The notes: generated from the letters alone by a model not told the origin. A stretch of DNA of 64,000 bases from an uncultured Mollicutes bacterium (GCA_900540365.1 UQFN01000002.1:90626-154625), one strand, 5' to 3'. Positions 9,199-18,119 are shown, counted from the stretch's first letter. Made by a program: numbers and translations.

Positions 9199-10035
9199 TT
9201 ACTTCTTTTTCTTGAATTCTTTCTGACCTCTGGTGCTACCGCCGTCACAAAGAATATCAACACCTGCAAGGTAGCCGTTACGCTCGTCAGCTACAGTTGC
9301 AATAGCATAACCGAGTTCTTCTGGTTTTCCCATACGCTCCTCACAGGACAATTTGATAAGATATCCACCGTGTTCTTCTTCCATCTTGCCCATATCTGTT
9401 GCAATAAGACCGGGGCTAAGAGAAACAACTCTGATTCCCTTTGGACCGAGGTCAAATGCACTTTTTGCGGCATACCAGCAAACGAAATTTTTTGAAAGAC
9501 TGTAGGCAAAGCCGTTCTTTTCATAAACGGTTTTAGCCATGTTTGATCTTTTAATAAGTTTTGCAAGGAAAGCCGCTTCATTTGTTTCGGCAAGCAAGTA
9601 AGCCTTTTTGGGAATAATGAATGATGGAAGCGAATAAGCGGAGTTTGATGAAATATCGCAGATAACACTACCTGCCTTCATTTTTTTCGAAAACTCCTGG
9701 TTAACATACACAGTACCGAGAGCATTAATGCGAAGAATCTTTTCCTGATCTCCTGCACTGCCCATTGCGGGTGAAATACCTGCGGCGTTGATTACATTCT
9801 TGATTTCGCCGAGCGAAGCCGCATATTCGGCGAGCTTTTTAACGCTTTCACGATCTGATGTGTCGCAAGCATAAGAATAAGCTTCGTACCCTAATGCTTT
9901 GAGTTCATTAACTGCATTTTCAAGCTTTGCAACCGTTCTTCCCGAGATAACGAGGATTTTTTCCTTAGGCATAAATTTTGCTGCAGCAAGCCCCATGCCA
10001 CTGCCGCCGCCTGTGATTACACATACATTTTTCAT
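9199..10035 (-). CDS. Short-chain dehydrogenase/reductase (SDR)
   Basis: 278-residue NAD(P)-dependent oxidoreductase of the SDR superfamily. Visible are the Rossmann motif TGGGSGMG (residues 8-15), NAAG (83-86), the Ser in DISSNSAY (about 129), Tyr178 and Lys182 of YSLSK, and the SPGLIATDM region. An insertion of about 45 residues separates the catalytic Ser from Tyr, as in 3-alpha-hydroxysteroid dehydrogenase-like SDRs. Substrate unknown; a steroid or polyol would be a guess. The gene is clearly more GC-rich than the AT-rich genes to its left, suggesting transfer. ATG follows AAAGGAGA; it stands alone between the 1-9 kb genes and the defence island. Confidence 0.85.
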   Translation of the reverse strand: MKNVCVITGGGSGMGLAAAKFMPKEKILVISGRTVAKLENAVNELKALGYEAYSYACDTSDRESVKKLAEYAASLGEIKNVINAAGISPAMGSAGDQEKILRINALGTVYVNQEFSKKMKAGSVICDISSNSAYSLPSFIIPKKAYLLAETNEAAFLAKLIKRSNMAKTVYEKNGFAYSLSKNFVCWYAAKSAFDLGPKGIRVVSLSPGLIATDMGKMEEEHGGYLIKLSCEERMGKPEELGYAIATVADERNGYLAGVDILCDGGSTRGQKEFKKKK

Positions 10036-10160
10036 TATCTATTCTCCTTTAAATTTTTTTAAAATATTTTCTTGAATCTATCATGAAAAAACATTATTGT
10101 CAATAAAAATAAAACTTTAAAAAACAGCAATAATAGTATATGATTTTGAGTAACCATTAA

Positions 10161-10185
10161 AAAATTCCGATTAGTCCGGAATTTT
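10161..10185 (-). terminator. Terminator at the end of the defence island
   Basis: Nine-pair perfect stem AAAATTCCG / CGGAATTTT with a 7-base loop. On the minus strand it is followed by a T run (10158-10164). It lies downstream of the RloC-like gene; the plus-strand reading would also end in Ts, so it may act in both directions. Confidence 0.7.
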
Positions 10186-10331
10186 ATAGTTTAATTATTC
10201 TAAAAAAGTGAACACCAATATGATAGCCATCGCATCAAAACTGGTATCAAATTATGTGTTTGGAAAACGCCTTTAATGCCTTCAAAATCGATAAGCGAAC
10301 GCCTTTAATACGTCAAAATAATAACAATTCG

Positions 10332-12480
10332 CTAAGTTATTTGATTATAAGTGCCCATTTTAGACTTAATCATTTTATAGTGGACAGGATCAGCGTTTGA
10401 AATAACCTTCACTAAATATTTAAGAGAATTATAAACATCTTCAGAATTTTTGGCTGGTGAATGAGAATTTGCATTTATTAAATTTAATGTAGTACGCAAG
10501 TTTATCTCATCTTTAGAAGAGCATTTTGCATCATAGTAAAGAGCTTCTTTAATTTTATTGAAATCTCTATTTGTTGGTGAGCAATTTTCAGATTTAAACG
10601 ACAGAAATGTTTCTAAAACTCTTCTCATACAGTTTGGCAAGTGATAAATTTCGCTATCATCTAACATATCAGCATTATTTTTTTCTGCTGCTTCAAGTAA
10701 TTCGAAGAAATCGTGCTCATAAGGGGAAATCGTTGGTTTAGCCAAGGTAAGATAGCTATGAAATTTATTGTCTTTCTTTACCTCAAAAGCACCTACCGAT
10801 TTGCTTTTTTTGTATCCATATAAAATGTTGCAAAAGCTTGTCCAGTCATGAGTTAGTATAAATATTTGAAAAGAATCCTGCTCTATTAAGTTTCGCAACA
10901 AAGTTACCAAATATGTTCTGTTGTTTTCGTCTAGACTCGAAATGGGATCATCCACGATAATATATTGCAAATTGCTTTTGAAAGATAATGTATTTAAATC
11001 ATCAAAAAGCTCATAATAAAAGAACAAAAATGATAGTAAATTTTTTTCGCCCTCACTAATATCATCGACATGTATTTCAGTATCTTCATTTAGTGGAAGA
11101 ATTCTATAGTCATTGTTAATAATTTCCAACTTGAACTTGATATCTAAATCCAAGAGTATTGAATTGATGTATTTCGCAAAAGAATCAAAAACCGAGGAAC
11201 TACTTTTTAAATGATTTATTGTTTTATTTATATCTCTGTTCTTTTCTTTTGCAGATGATAATTGTTCAATTGTTTTCTTATAGTCCTTAACGTCTATTTT
11301 CAGTGACTTATTATTTAAAACTCTTTTTCCAATAAGTCCTTTTATTAATTCGTTTGTTTTTGTTTCTTCTTTTGAGATTGCAGCTTCCGCTGATTCTTTC
11401 TTTTGCTTTATATTCTCTAGCGCAGTCTTTATTGTGTCATCAAAGAATGTTAATTCAAAAGGAATGTCAACTTTAGTTTCAAAATTAAACAATTTAGTTT
11501 TTAATAGGTTAATAAATCTTTCAAGATTGTCTTTTTCTTTTCTTATTTTTTCCAACTCGCCATCAATGTCTATTTTTTGCATTCGATAACTATCAGAATT
11601 CTTTAAAAAATTATCCAAAATTTGTTGAACATTTGAAAGGCTTTCTAACAAATCGGATATCTTTTTTGTGTCTTTTTGTTTTTCATTGGACAAATATTCT
11701 TTGTATTTAGATTCAATATTTTCGATGCTTGATAAAGGAGAGCCGCAAAAGAGACAATGTTCTTGGTTTTTGTTTAAATCTATCCCCTTTTTAATCCAAT
11801 CAAGCAATTCTTGAGATGGTATTTTTTCAAGGCTGTAAACTTTGTCCATTATCAAAACGGCGTCTCTTATTTCTTCCTTGTTAAATGACAAATTTAAAAT
11901 TGGTAGAGACTGTATCTCTCTTTTCTCTTTTTCAAAATCAAAATTGCCATTAAAAGTATCCAACTTATCATCTGTAGTTATTTTCAAAGCTTTTTGGTAA
12001 TTACTTTCAAAAGTAGTAATTAGTTCATCTATACTTTGATAATTGCTGATATCTTGGTGTCTTATCCTGATTTTTCCTCTAATATTATCCTCAGTTGTTT
12101 TGATTGTTCTATCTATTTTTGATTTAATATCTTGAATAGTTTTTTTCAATTGATTCAATGTCAATTAATTCTTTTTGTAATTTTTCAATTTCATTCTCGT
12201 TCGTGATGTTTTTATTGCCAAAAACTGCCTTAATGCCTTTAATTCTTTTTGTAGAATCATTTATAAGTTTTATTGTCATATAGTTTCTTGAAAAAACCCT
12301 TAAATTTGCCTCATCAAAGTATTTATCCTTTTTAATTTCTTTTTCCAATCCCTCAGCCAAAGAGGATTTCCCTTTTCCGTTATATCCAAAAATGACATTT
12401 TTTTGTTTGAATAGGCACTCATCTTGATTTGTATAATGAGAAAATGACTTATAACTGAAATCGTTTATTTTATTTATCAT
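10332..12480 (-). pseudogene. RloC/PrrC-like AAA ATPase (AAA_13), frameshifted
   Basis: Two overlapping frames together encode one protein of the AAA_13 family. The first (from ATG 12480) has Walker A GYNGKGKSS at residues 32-40. The second (TTG 12164 to 10332) has a coiled coil with a zinc-hook-like CLFC, the ABC signature SEGEKNLLSF, Walker B IIVDDPISSLDE, and near the C-terminus RRVLE followed by NANSHS. These fit the Arg-xxx-Glu...His triad of anticodon nucleases in RloC and PrrC. Deleting one A from a seven-A run near 12140 joins the frames. The family cleaves tRNA anticodons when phage disturbs host DNA or restriction. As read, the protein is broken; slippage or sequencing error could restore it. 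GGAGG precedes ATG 12480. Confidence 0.65.
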
Positions 12481-12517
12481 GAAACTATTCCCCCTCCTAT
12501 GTTAAATCATTCTCTTT

Positions 12518-12712
12518 TTAGAAAATAGAAATAGATCCTTTTTCTAGATCGTTCAAATTGTAAATTGAATCTAAAACATCAAAGGTCTCTTCGAGATTGT
12601 GTTTTGCTGAGTTCCAACCCTTCCCATCTATGAACCAAACGAACGTGAAGTTAGAAATATCTTTAGCCTCTAACGCTAAAGTCCTATAACTTCTTGTGCT
12701 TGGCAAACGCCT
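12518..12712 (-). pseudogene. 3' remnant of a second DpnII-type endonuclease gene
   Basis: The frame encodes about 57 residues matching the C-terminus of the intact DpnII-like protein at 14873-15742 (RSYxTLALEAKDI...DGxGWNSAKHNLEETFDVLD), with no start or catalytic half. By eye the DNA is about 85% identical to 14908-15064, with most changes at third codon positions. It is therefore a relic of a separate functional allele, not a recent duplication. It lies between the RloC-like gene and the Thoeris cassette. Confidence 0.75.
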
Positions 12713-12759
12713 TTAAGCCTTAATAACTTATTTTTATAACTTATAAATACTTGCAAACG

Positions 12760-13371
12760 TTATCTTAAATCTCTCCAATGCACTTCATCGCATATTGGCT
12801 CTTTTAACTTATCATAAGCCATATCTATATATTTATCTGGATTATTCATGAACTCTGAATATCTAACAAGAACACAAAATCTGCCTGCCTCAGAGTAAGC
12901 ACATCCCATATCTTTTTTTAGATAATAATTGGCAGAAAACTCCTTAATAACAGTGCTATCGTTTATGTCTACATAATTATGAGTTTTACCACATGTTTCG
13001 CATATATGCTGTCCTTTAAATATTTTAGATTCCATTGAAGGTAATACAACTCCAAGAAGTCCACTACGAGGAAAGCCTTTTCTATCATAAAGTGTCGCTT
13101 GAAGTTCTCTTTGTATAAATGCATTCTTAGGTCGCCCATAAATATCATTGCCTTCTTTTTCTGAGGAATGTTCACCAATAAGAAAAATAGTTACTGTTGT
13201 TCCAGCCATATATTCCTTTCTAATGACCTCCATAACATCGTCAATGGAAGGAGAATCTATCCACTTGTCGAGAGCTCTACCCAAAATACGCTTAGATCCT
13301 AATTTAGTAAGTATCTTTTCTTTGTAAGAATCATCTTCCTTTTTAAAACTAATAAAGCAGTTATGAGACAT
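12760..13371 (-). CDS. thsB: ThsB-like TIR-fold protein (Thoeris sensor 2)
   Basis: 203 residues from ATG 13371 (AGGAGG eight bases upstream, formed partly by the stop codon of the preceding gene). It opens MSHNCFISFKKEDDSYK, the signature of the MTH538/DUF1863 TIR-like family to which Thoeris ThsB belongs, followed by IFLIGEHSSEKEG and FIQREL. Glu89 of the latter sits at the usual catalytic Glu position. A CETCGKTH motif near residue 127 may bind zinc. Thoeris TIR proteins sense phage and make a nucleotide signal from NAD+ that activates ThsA; this role is inferred from homology and from the adjacent Macro-domain gene. Third gene of the cassette. Confidence 0.75.
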   Translation of the reverse strand: MSHNCFISFKKEDDSYKEKILTKLGSKRILGRALDKWIDSPSIDDVMEVIRKEYMAGTTVTIFLIGEHSSEKEGNDIYGRPKNAFIQRELQATLYDRKGFPRSGLLGVVLPSMESKIFKGQHICETCGKTHNYVDINDSTVIKEFSANYYLKKDMGCAYSEAGRFCVLVRYSEFMNNPDKYIDMAYDKLKEPICDEVHWRDLR

Positions 13372-13376
13372 AAAAA

Positions 13377-14219
13377 TCACCTCCTAAAAATATATTTAAT
13401 TCTTACAAGATCATACTTATGCAAATTCTCATTCTTCTCCCCTGGATATAAAACAATATTTATTTTTGAAGGTTCTTTAAACGTCATTTTACTAATTTTT
13501 AAAGTTTCCAACATAATTTCTAAAAGTTCTTGTTTTGAAGCTTCACAATTTTCAAGTATTCTAGTTATCCCAGAGCCTAAAAGAGGAATATTGACGACAT
13601 TTTGAGAATAAAATTTGTTCAATTGCTTCCACATTGCTAATAAGCAATTCGCATAATCATTTGAGCAAAGATATGCCTTATTATCAGAATCAAAGTGCGA
13701 AAAAGCTAAAGCAAAAAAATCTTCATAAGGCTGAATTTGTCCCAGCTCGTATCTTTGTTGTTTGCCAACCTTTCTATCTTGATTAATGCCCGTTTTAATT
13801 AAGTTAATGTTATTTTGTACAAGTTGATCAAACTGTTCTTTATTAATAGCACCATTGATAATCGCTTGTCCATTCAATGATTTTTTAGCAATTATCAAAT
13901 CATCAACTTGGGTATCAAAATATTCATTGAAGGCTATTACCTTTTTCCCGCTAATTTTGAATATATCTCCAAATAAAACATTTACTTCTGTATTATTAAT
14001 TACCAATTTGATTCTTTTGGTTTTAATCTCGTACCAATATATAAAAAAATAAGAAATAAGCAATATTACAACGAGACAACCGCCAATAATGAATTTAATA
14101 TATTGTTTGTCTTCTGGAATATTAGGAACGAAAAGGAGTATTGTTGAAACTACAGAGAAACTGGTTAAGCAATATTTAGACCAAAGTTGGAAACAATATT
14201 TATTAAGTATATTTCTCAT
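13377..14219 (-). CDS. thsA: ThsA-like effector: two TM segments plus Macro domain
   Basis: 280 residues: two membrane segments (about residues 18-36 and 41-62) followed by a Macro-like domain (about 70-280), with a central FALAFSHFDSDNKAY and the phosphate-loop-like IPLLGSGITRI. Transmembrane-Macro ThsA is the effector of type II Thoeris. From the published work I recall, it binds a TIR-made ADPR derivative (histidine-ADPR) and is thought to damage the membrane. Here that is inference from architecture and from the two flanking TIR genes. ATG follows AAGGAG and overlaps the end of the first TIR gene; its stop TGA lies inside the ribosome site of the next. Probably all three are translated together. 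Confidence 0.75.
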   Translation of the reverse strand: MRNILNKYCFQLWSKYCLTSFSVVSTILLFVPNIPEDKQYIKFIIGGCLVVILLISYFFIYWYEIKTKRIKLVINNTEVNVLFGDIFKISGKKVIAFNEYFDTQVDDLIIAKKSLNGQAIINGAINKEQFDQLVQNNINLIKTGINQDRKVGKQQRYELGQIQPYEDFFALAFSHFDSDNKAYLCSNDYANCLLAMWKQLNKFYSQNVVNIPLLGSGITRILENCEASKQELLEIMLETLKISKMTFKEPSKINIVLYPGEKNENLHKYDLVRIKYIFRR

Positions 14220-14883
14220 ATTTTCTCCTTATGAACTTTATAATTTCATTGACTGAATAAAATATTTCGCCTTTAAAGACCAACTCGAAACGTATTTGTG
14301 GTGCGTTTTGTGAATCTTCAAAGAGAGCCTTATTTTGTGGATAAACACAATTTGCAGCAATCTTGTTTTCGAGATATATCCAAGGTGATTCTGTTCTATA
14401 ATCATTTTGTAAATCTTGATTTCGTATAAATATGAAAATTTTTGAATTTCTAACGGTTTCAATAATTGAATCAGTTAATATCATATTGAACGTAGAAATA
14501 GTTTTCTTAGTCTTCTTGTAATCATACGTTTTGCCATCATCACTTAAGTTATATCGCTTATTAAATAAATTGGTTATTCCATCAACACTTTTCCAAAATA
14601 GACTATCAAGAAATACTTTATAGCCGCAATTCTCCAGGCATTCTGCCAAATAGCAAGCTTTTTCATAATCTGCATGGTCATATGAAATAAATACATCTAT
14701 ATTTTTGATGATTGGTGTAACTTTCTCTTGAATGGCTTCCATATTAATCACGCCATTTGAAGAACTCAAAATATTATCATACAAATTTTCTGAAAGTTTT
14801 TCATTGACTTTTATAACTTTTCTATTCTCTAAAGAACAAGAATTATCTATATTTTCTGAGTCAATCATTAATTTATAAAGCAT
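14203..14883 (-). CDS. thsB: TIR-domain protein (Thoeris sensor 1)
   Basis: 226 residues. After a ~60-residue N-terminal extension comes a TIR domain: IDVFISYDHADYEKACYLAE, then GYKVFLDS, IFIFIRNQ, and SPWIYLE with Glu172 at the position of the NAD-cleaving glutamate. This is a second TIR type, only distantly like the one at 12760, so the cassette has two sensors for one effector. ATG 14883 overlaps the last 11 bases of the DpnII gene, and its GGAGG ribosome site is embedded in the DpnII coding end. Translation is therefore probably coupled to the restriction operon. Confidence 0.75.
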   Translation of the reverse strand: MLYKLMIDSENIDNSCSLENRKVIKVNEKLSENLYDNILSSSNGVINMEAIQEKVTPIIKNIDVFISYDHADYEKACYLAECLENCGYKVFLDSLFWKSVDGITNLFNKRYNLSDDGKTYDYKKTKKTISTFNMILTDSIIETVRNSKIFIFIRNQDLQNDYRTESPWIYLENKIAANCVYPQNKALFEDSQNAPQIRFELVFKGEIFYSVNEIIKFIRRKYEKYT

Positions 14884-15742
14884 GCTTATCCTCCAAATTA
14901 GTCAAAAAGTTATTTTCTAAATCATTTAAATTGTAAATTGCATCTAAAACATCAAATGTTTCTTCAAGATTATGTTTTGCCGAGTTCCAACCTGTTCCAT
15001 CAGTAAACCAAACGAATGTGAAGTTAGGAATATCTTTAGCCTCTAGTGCCAAAGTTTTATAGCTTCTTGCGGTCTCATTTAATTTAGAACCGCCTCCACC
15101 ATAAAAGTTGCATTCACAGGCAAAGACGTGTTTGCCTTTAACGAATACAAAATCGAATCGTTTCTCAGTCTTGCCATTGTTACTGATTCTAGAAAGATCC
15201 AATCCGAACTTTTGCTCAATTTCACTTTTATACATTTCCTTGAAATAGGTAACATTCTTTTGGAAGCCAGCCTTCACAAGATATGACTCGACGATATCTT
15301 CCATTACATCGCCTGTCCTATTTTTTCTAGCATTAGTATCCATTCCTACTTCCACGCCCATAACGTAATCAACAAGATTGTTAATGAGATGATTTGAAAT
15401 CAAATCGAAAAGACCTGTTTTTTCCATGAAATCAGCGTATTCATCAGCTGAATAATTAGGATTAGCAAAACTGAAAATCTTTTCATTTCCGATATCAGTG
15501 ACTTTTATCTCACTTTCCCTTTTGGCAAGTAGAATAGGAACGACTTTCAATATCTCTGGGTATTTCTTGTATAAGTTTAGAAAATCATTTCTGATGTTCT
15601 TTGAACCAATCAAGCTATTAAGAATATTAAGCTCTACTTTTATGGAATCGGTATTCCTATAAACCTTATTAAAATCAGTGTAATAGTCGTAAGTCGCGAT
15701 GCTATCGCGCATAGTCTTCAACCATTTGTTGAAATCTCTCAT
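14873..15742 (-). CDS. dpnB: Type II restriction endonuclease, DpnII family (GATC)
   Basis: 289 residues, matching the ~288 of DpnII. The C-terminal half has FDFVFVKGKHVFACECNFYG followed by GGGSKLNETARSYK, the characteristic catalytic PD-(D/E)xK-like block of the DpnII/MboI family. These enzymes cut unmethylated GATC. The two methylases that protect the host DNA lie upstream in the same operon. ATG follows GGAGGAGATGAGTAA. The 3' end doubles as the ribosome site for the downstream TIR gene, and a diverged copy of the same 3' end sits 2.2 kb further on. Appears intact. Confidence 0.9.
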   Translation of the reverse strand: MRDFNKWLKTMRDSIATYDYYTDFNKVYRNTDSIKVELNILNSLIGSKNIRNDFLNLYKKYPEILKVVPILLAKRESEIKVTDIGNEKIFSFANPNYSADEYADFMEKTGLFDLISNHLINNLVDYVMGVEVGMDTNARKNRTGDVMEDIVESYLVKAGFQKNVTYFKEMYKSEIEQKFGLDLSRISNNGKTEKRFDFVFVKGKHVFACECNFYGGGGSKLNETARSYKTLALEAKDIPNFTFVWFTDGTGWNSAKHNLEETFDVLDAIYNLNDLENNFLTNLEDKHAL

Positions 15743-15746
15743 TTAC

Positions 15747-16280
15747 TCATCTCCTCCCATTAAAACCAGCTGTCGAAACTATCTTAAAGATGTCGAAGTC
15801 CTCTTCTAGCAACTCATCGATTATGCTTCCAAACATGTACGCATCTGGTCTATTTGTCTTTTCTTGAGCAGAAAGAAGCTCCATGAGGACATAAAGGAAC
15901 TCGACGTCATATTCCCCGTAATCGTCCAACTCGGAGTACTTACCCAAGCAAATATAACTTTCTCCATCTTCAATAAGTCTTTTAATGGCCTCAAAGTCGT
16001 TGTTATCAAGCGGCTGGGCTCTTTTCCAACATTCCTTGATATCCTTTAAAAATTCTTTCGTTAGTTTTTCATTTGCCTGCATTTTCATCAACGCATCAAC
16101 AACCCAATGGATATGTTTAGGGGTCCTAAGTCTTCCGCTGTCCTTATTGTATTTCACGAGGATATCAAACTGGCTCAATGTACCTTGAAAAACGTATATC
16201 GTGTAGTTCTGTAAGACAAACTCGATGATTGCCTTCTTTTCGCCGTTGCTTATGAGTTTTTGCCCATGTCTAATTTCCAT
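15747..16280 (-). CDS. Unknown protein within the DpnII operon
   Basis: 177 residues, soluble, acidic C-terminus, no domain recognised. Sequence highlights: IIEFVLQNYTIYVFQGTLSQ near the start and EYDVEFLYVLMELLSAQEK in the second half. It overlaps the upstream DpnA-like gene by 11 bases and ends 4 bases before the DpnII start, so it is firmly part of the restriction-modification operon. The classic Streptococcus DpnII operon has three genes without it. It could be an accessory or control factor; nothing visible settles this. Confidence 0.6.
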   Translation of the reverse strand: MEIRHGQKLISNGEKKAIIEFVLQNYTIYVFQGTLSQFDILVKYNKDSGRLRTPKHIHWVVDALMKMQANEKLTKEFLKDIKECWKRAQPLDNNDFEAIKRLIEDGESYICLGKYSELDDYGEYDVEFLYVLMELLSAQEKTNRPDAYMFGSIIDELLEEDFDIFKIVSTAGFNGRR

Positions 16281-17067
16281 TATTGCTTTCCTCCAGTTTC
16301 TGAATTCTTTTCTTTGATATCTCCAAATATTCTAAATGATTGTCTATTCCGATGTATTTTCTTTTTAATTTAATAGTGGCCACACCAGTAGTTCCGCTTC
16401 CATTGAACGGATCTAAAATCACGTTTCCTTCATTTGTTGAAGCAAGTATTATTCTTTCCAATAATGCTTCCGGTTTTTGAGCAGGGTGCTTTCCAAATTC
16501 TTTTTCTGCTTTGGAAGGCAGTCCTATTGTCCATACATCCTTCATCTGCTTACCTTCGTTTATTTCCTTCATCAAGGAATAATTGAATATATGCTTGCCT
16601 TTTTTCTTCGGCATGACCTGTTTCCTTGCCCAAAGGATGGTCTCGGTGCTATTGGTAAAGCACCTACAGGCTAAATTGGGAGCGGGATTGGGCTTTACCC
16701 AGGTGATGTTGTTAATAAGAGAAAAGCCCTCGAGCTCGAGAACGACTCCGATGCTATAGATGTTATGGAACGTTCCGCTTATCCATATGGTTCCATCGTC
16801 TTTTAGTATTTTTCTACAGAGTCTTATCCATTTCCTGTTGTATTTGATTTTCTCTTCTATGGTCAACGTCGTATCCCAATCGCCTTTATCGACGCACACC
16901 TGTTTCCCAGAATGGCAGCTTACTCCGCCACTAGAAAGAAAGTAAGGCGGATCGGCGAATATCATGTCTATGGATTTTTCTTCTATCTTTTTCAGTAATT
17001 GAAAAGAGTCACCTAAATACAAGGAACAACTTTCACTACTATAAAAACACTCAGCCTTGCCTATCAT
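16270..17067 (-). CDS. dpnA: DNA adenine methyltransferase, DpnA-like
   Basis: 265 residues (DpnA has ~268). Motif IV is DMIFADPPYFLSSGG, and the SAM-binding motif is DPFNGSGTTGVA near the C-terminus. The order (catalytic before SAM-binding motif) is the beta-class arrangement. DpnA methylates GATC, also on single strands, so incoming plasmid DNA is protected. The segment CHSGKQVCVDKGDWD after motif IV is characteristic of the subfamily. It lies between the Dam-like methylase and the unknown protein; start ATG with AAAGGAT upstream. Confidence 0.88.
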   Translation of the reverse strand: MIGKAECFYSSESCSLYLGDSFQLLKKIEEKSIDMIFADPPYFLSSGGVSCHSGKQVCVDKGDWDTTLTIEEKIKYNRKWIRLCRKILKDDGTIWISGTFHNIYSIGVVLELEGFSLINNITWVKPNPAPNLACRCFTNSTETILWARKQVMPKKKGKHIFNYSLMKEINEGKQMKDVWTIGLPSKAEKEFGKHPAQKPEALLERIILASTNEGNVILDPFNGSGTTGVATIKLKRKYIGIDNHLEYLEISKKRIQKLEESNNGN

Positions 17068-17084
17068 TATTTATTTTTTATCCT

Positions 17085-18119
17085 TTAATAATTGGTGATG
17101 ATGACTTCCTCAACGTCGCCTCTTCCGTCGGCTTTAGAGTTAATCATCCTTTTGGCATTCACAACATGTATGTTGAAATCCTTATAAAGCTCGTTTATGA
17201 AAGCTGTATTGTGATTTGATAGCATTACGAAAACGCCTTTATCGCTTAATTTCTTATAAAGCCTTGCAAGCCTTATCTGCTCATCCTTTCCAAAGTCATT
17301 TTTGGCATATGAGGTGAACGAATTCTTGTTTTCTATAACATCATATGGCGGGTCGAAATAAACAAAATCTCCTGCCTTTGCGTTCTTCACCGCATCCTCG
17401 AAATCACCGTTCAATATCGTTATATCGTTGTTTCTAAAAAATTCTCTTAAGGAATCAAAATTCTCTTCATCAAAGGTTACGACATTTTTCTTCCTGCCAG
17501 ATGGGACATTGAAATAGCCTTTAGAATTGACTCTATATAAACCATTGAAACAAGATTTGTTTAAATAAATCATTCTTGCAGCGCGAACATAGATTGGCAA
17601 ACTGAGAAATCCTTCCTCTTTGTCCATTGACCTAATTTGGTAATAGTACTCTTCAGAATGGTTTGCTTCGTGTTTTTTTAGTTCGCTTTTTAATGATTCA
17701 AATAATTCATCGTTTTGAAAACATTTATATGCACATACAAGTTCAGCGTTGAAGTCATTAATAGTTGCTTTCTTAGGGGCGATGTTCAAAAAGAAAGAAC
17801 CACCTCCTATGAAAGGCTCAAAGTAATTATTGTATGTTTCCGGCATATAGGCATGGAGCCTATCCAAAAGTTGCGTTTTTCCTCCTGCCCATTTGACGAA
17901 AGGCCTAAGGGCTTTTGTTTCTTCCAACAATAACGATGTTTTTATTTGAAGAGCTTGACTAAGCCTTTCTATCGTTTCAAGCGTAACGTTGACCTTGCCC
18001 TGCTCTATTTTGGTAATCTGTGGGCGATCCATTCCGCAATAAAACGCCAGTTCGTCTTGCGACAAACCTTGCTGAAGCCTTAGTTCTTTTACTTTATTTC
18101 CAAATACTTGTTGGAGCAT
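17085..18119 (-). CDS. dpnM: HTH-fused GATC adenine methyltransferase (DpnM/Dam family)
   Basis: 344 residues from ATG 18119 (GAGGTG seven bases upstream). Residues ~1-65 are an XRE helix-turn-helix (QGLSQDELAFYCGMDRPQIT...EQGKVNVTLETIERLSQAL). After a short linker comes a Dam-type methylase: FVKWAGGKTQLLDRL (SAM motif), IGGGSFFLNIAPKKATINDFN, and catalytic FVYFDPPYDV. Alpha-class, GATC-specific by family. The fused DNA-binding domain implies that the enzyme represses or times its own operon, as known for other methylases with HTH extensions. An inverted repeat sits exactly over its start region. First gene of the DpnII operon. Confidence 0.9.
   Translation of the reverse strand: MLQQVFGNKVKELRLQQGLSQDELAFYCGMDRPQITKIEQGKVNVTLETIERLSQALQIKTSLLLEETKALRPFVKWAGGKTQLLDRLHAYMPETYNNYFEPFIGGGSFFLNIAPKKATINDFNAELVCAYKCFQNDELFESLKSELKKHEANHSEEYYYQIRSMDKEEGFLSLPIYVRAARMIYLNKSCFNGLYRVNSKGYFNVPSGRKKNVVTFDEENFDSLREFFRNNDITILNGDFEDAVKNAKAGDFVYFDPPYDVIENKNSFTSYAKNDFGKDEQIRLARLYKKLSDKGVFVMLSNHNTAFINELYKDFNIHVVNAKRMINSKADGRGDVEEVIITNY

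Larger units (their letters stand above)
10264..12727. repeat. Three copies of an AACGCCTTTAA repeat flanking the RloC-like gene
   Basis: AACGCCTTTAA occurs at about 10266-10276 and 10299-10309, as a tandem pair of ~24-base units both continuing to CAAAAT, and again at about 12706-12716. The pair lies just past the 3' end of the RloC-like gene and the third copy just upstream of the DpnII remnant, so the module is bracketed by direct repeats. This suggests a recombination or insertion boundary. Confidence 0.4.

Noticed and set aside
9291..9668. Second open frame inside the dehydrogenase gene
   Set aside because: Shadow frame of a clear SDR gene in a GC-richer segment.
12130..12150. Classical -1 ribosomal frameshift at A-AAA-AAC in the RloC-like gene
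   Set aside because: The heptamer is present in the right phase, but slipping by -1 leads into the wrong frame; the second half needs +1 or loss of one A.
12518..15064. Thoeris cassette as a recent transposition with target-site duplication
   Set aside because: The two DpnII 3' copies are only about 85% identical with mostly silent changes, so they are not fresh duplicates; no transposase is present.
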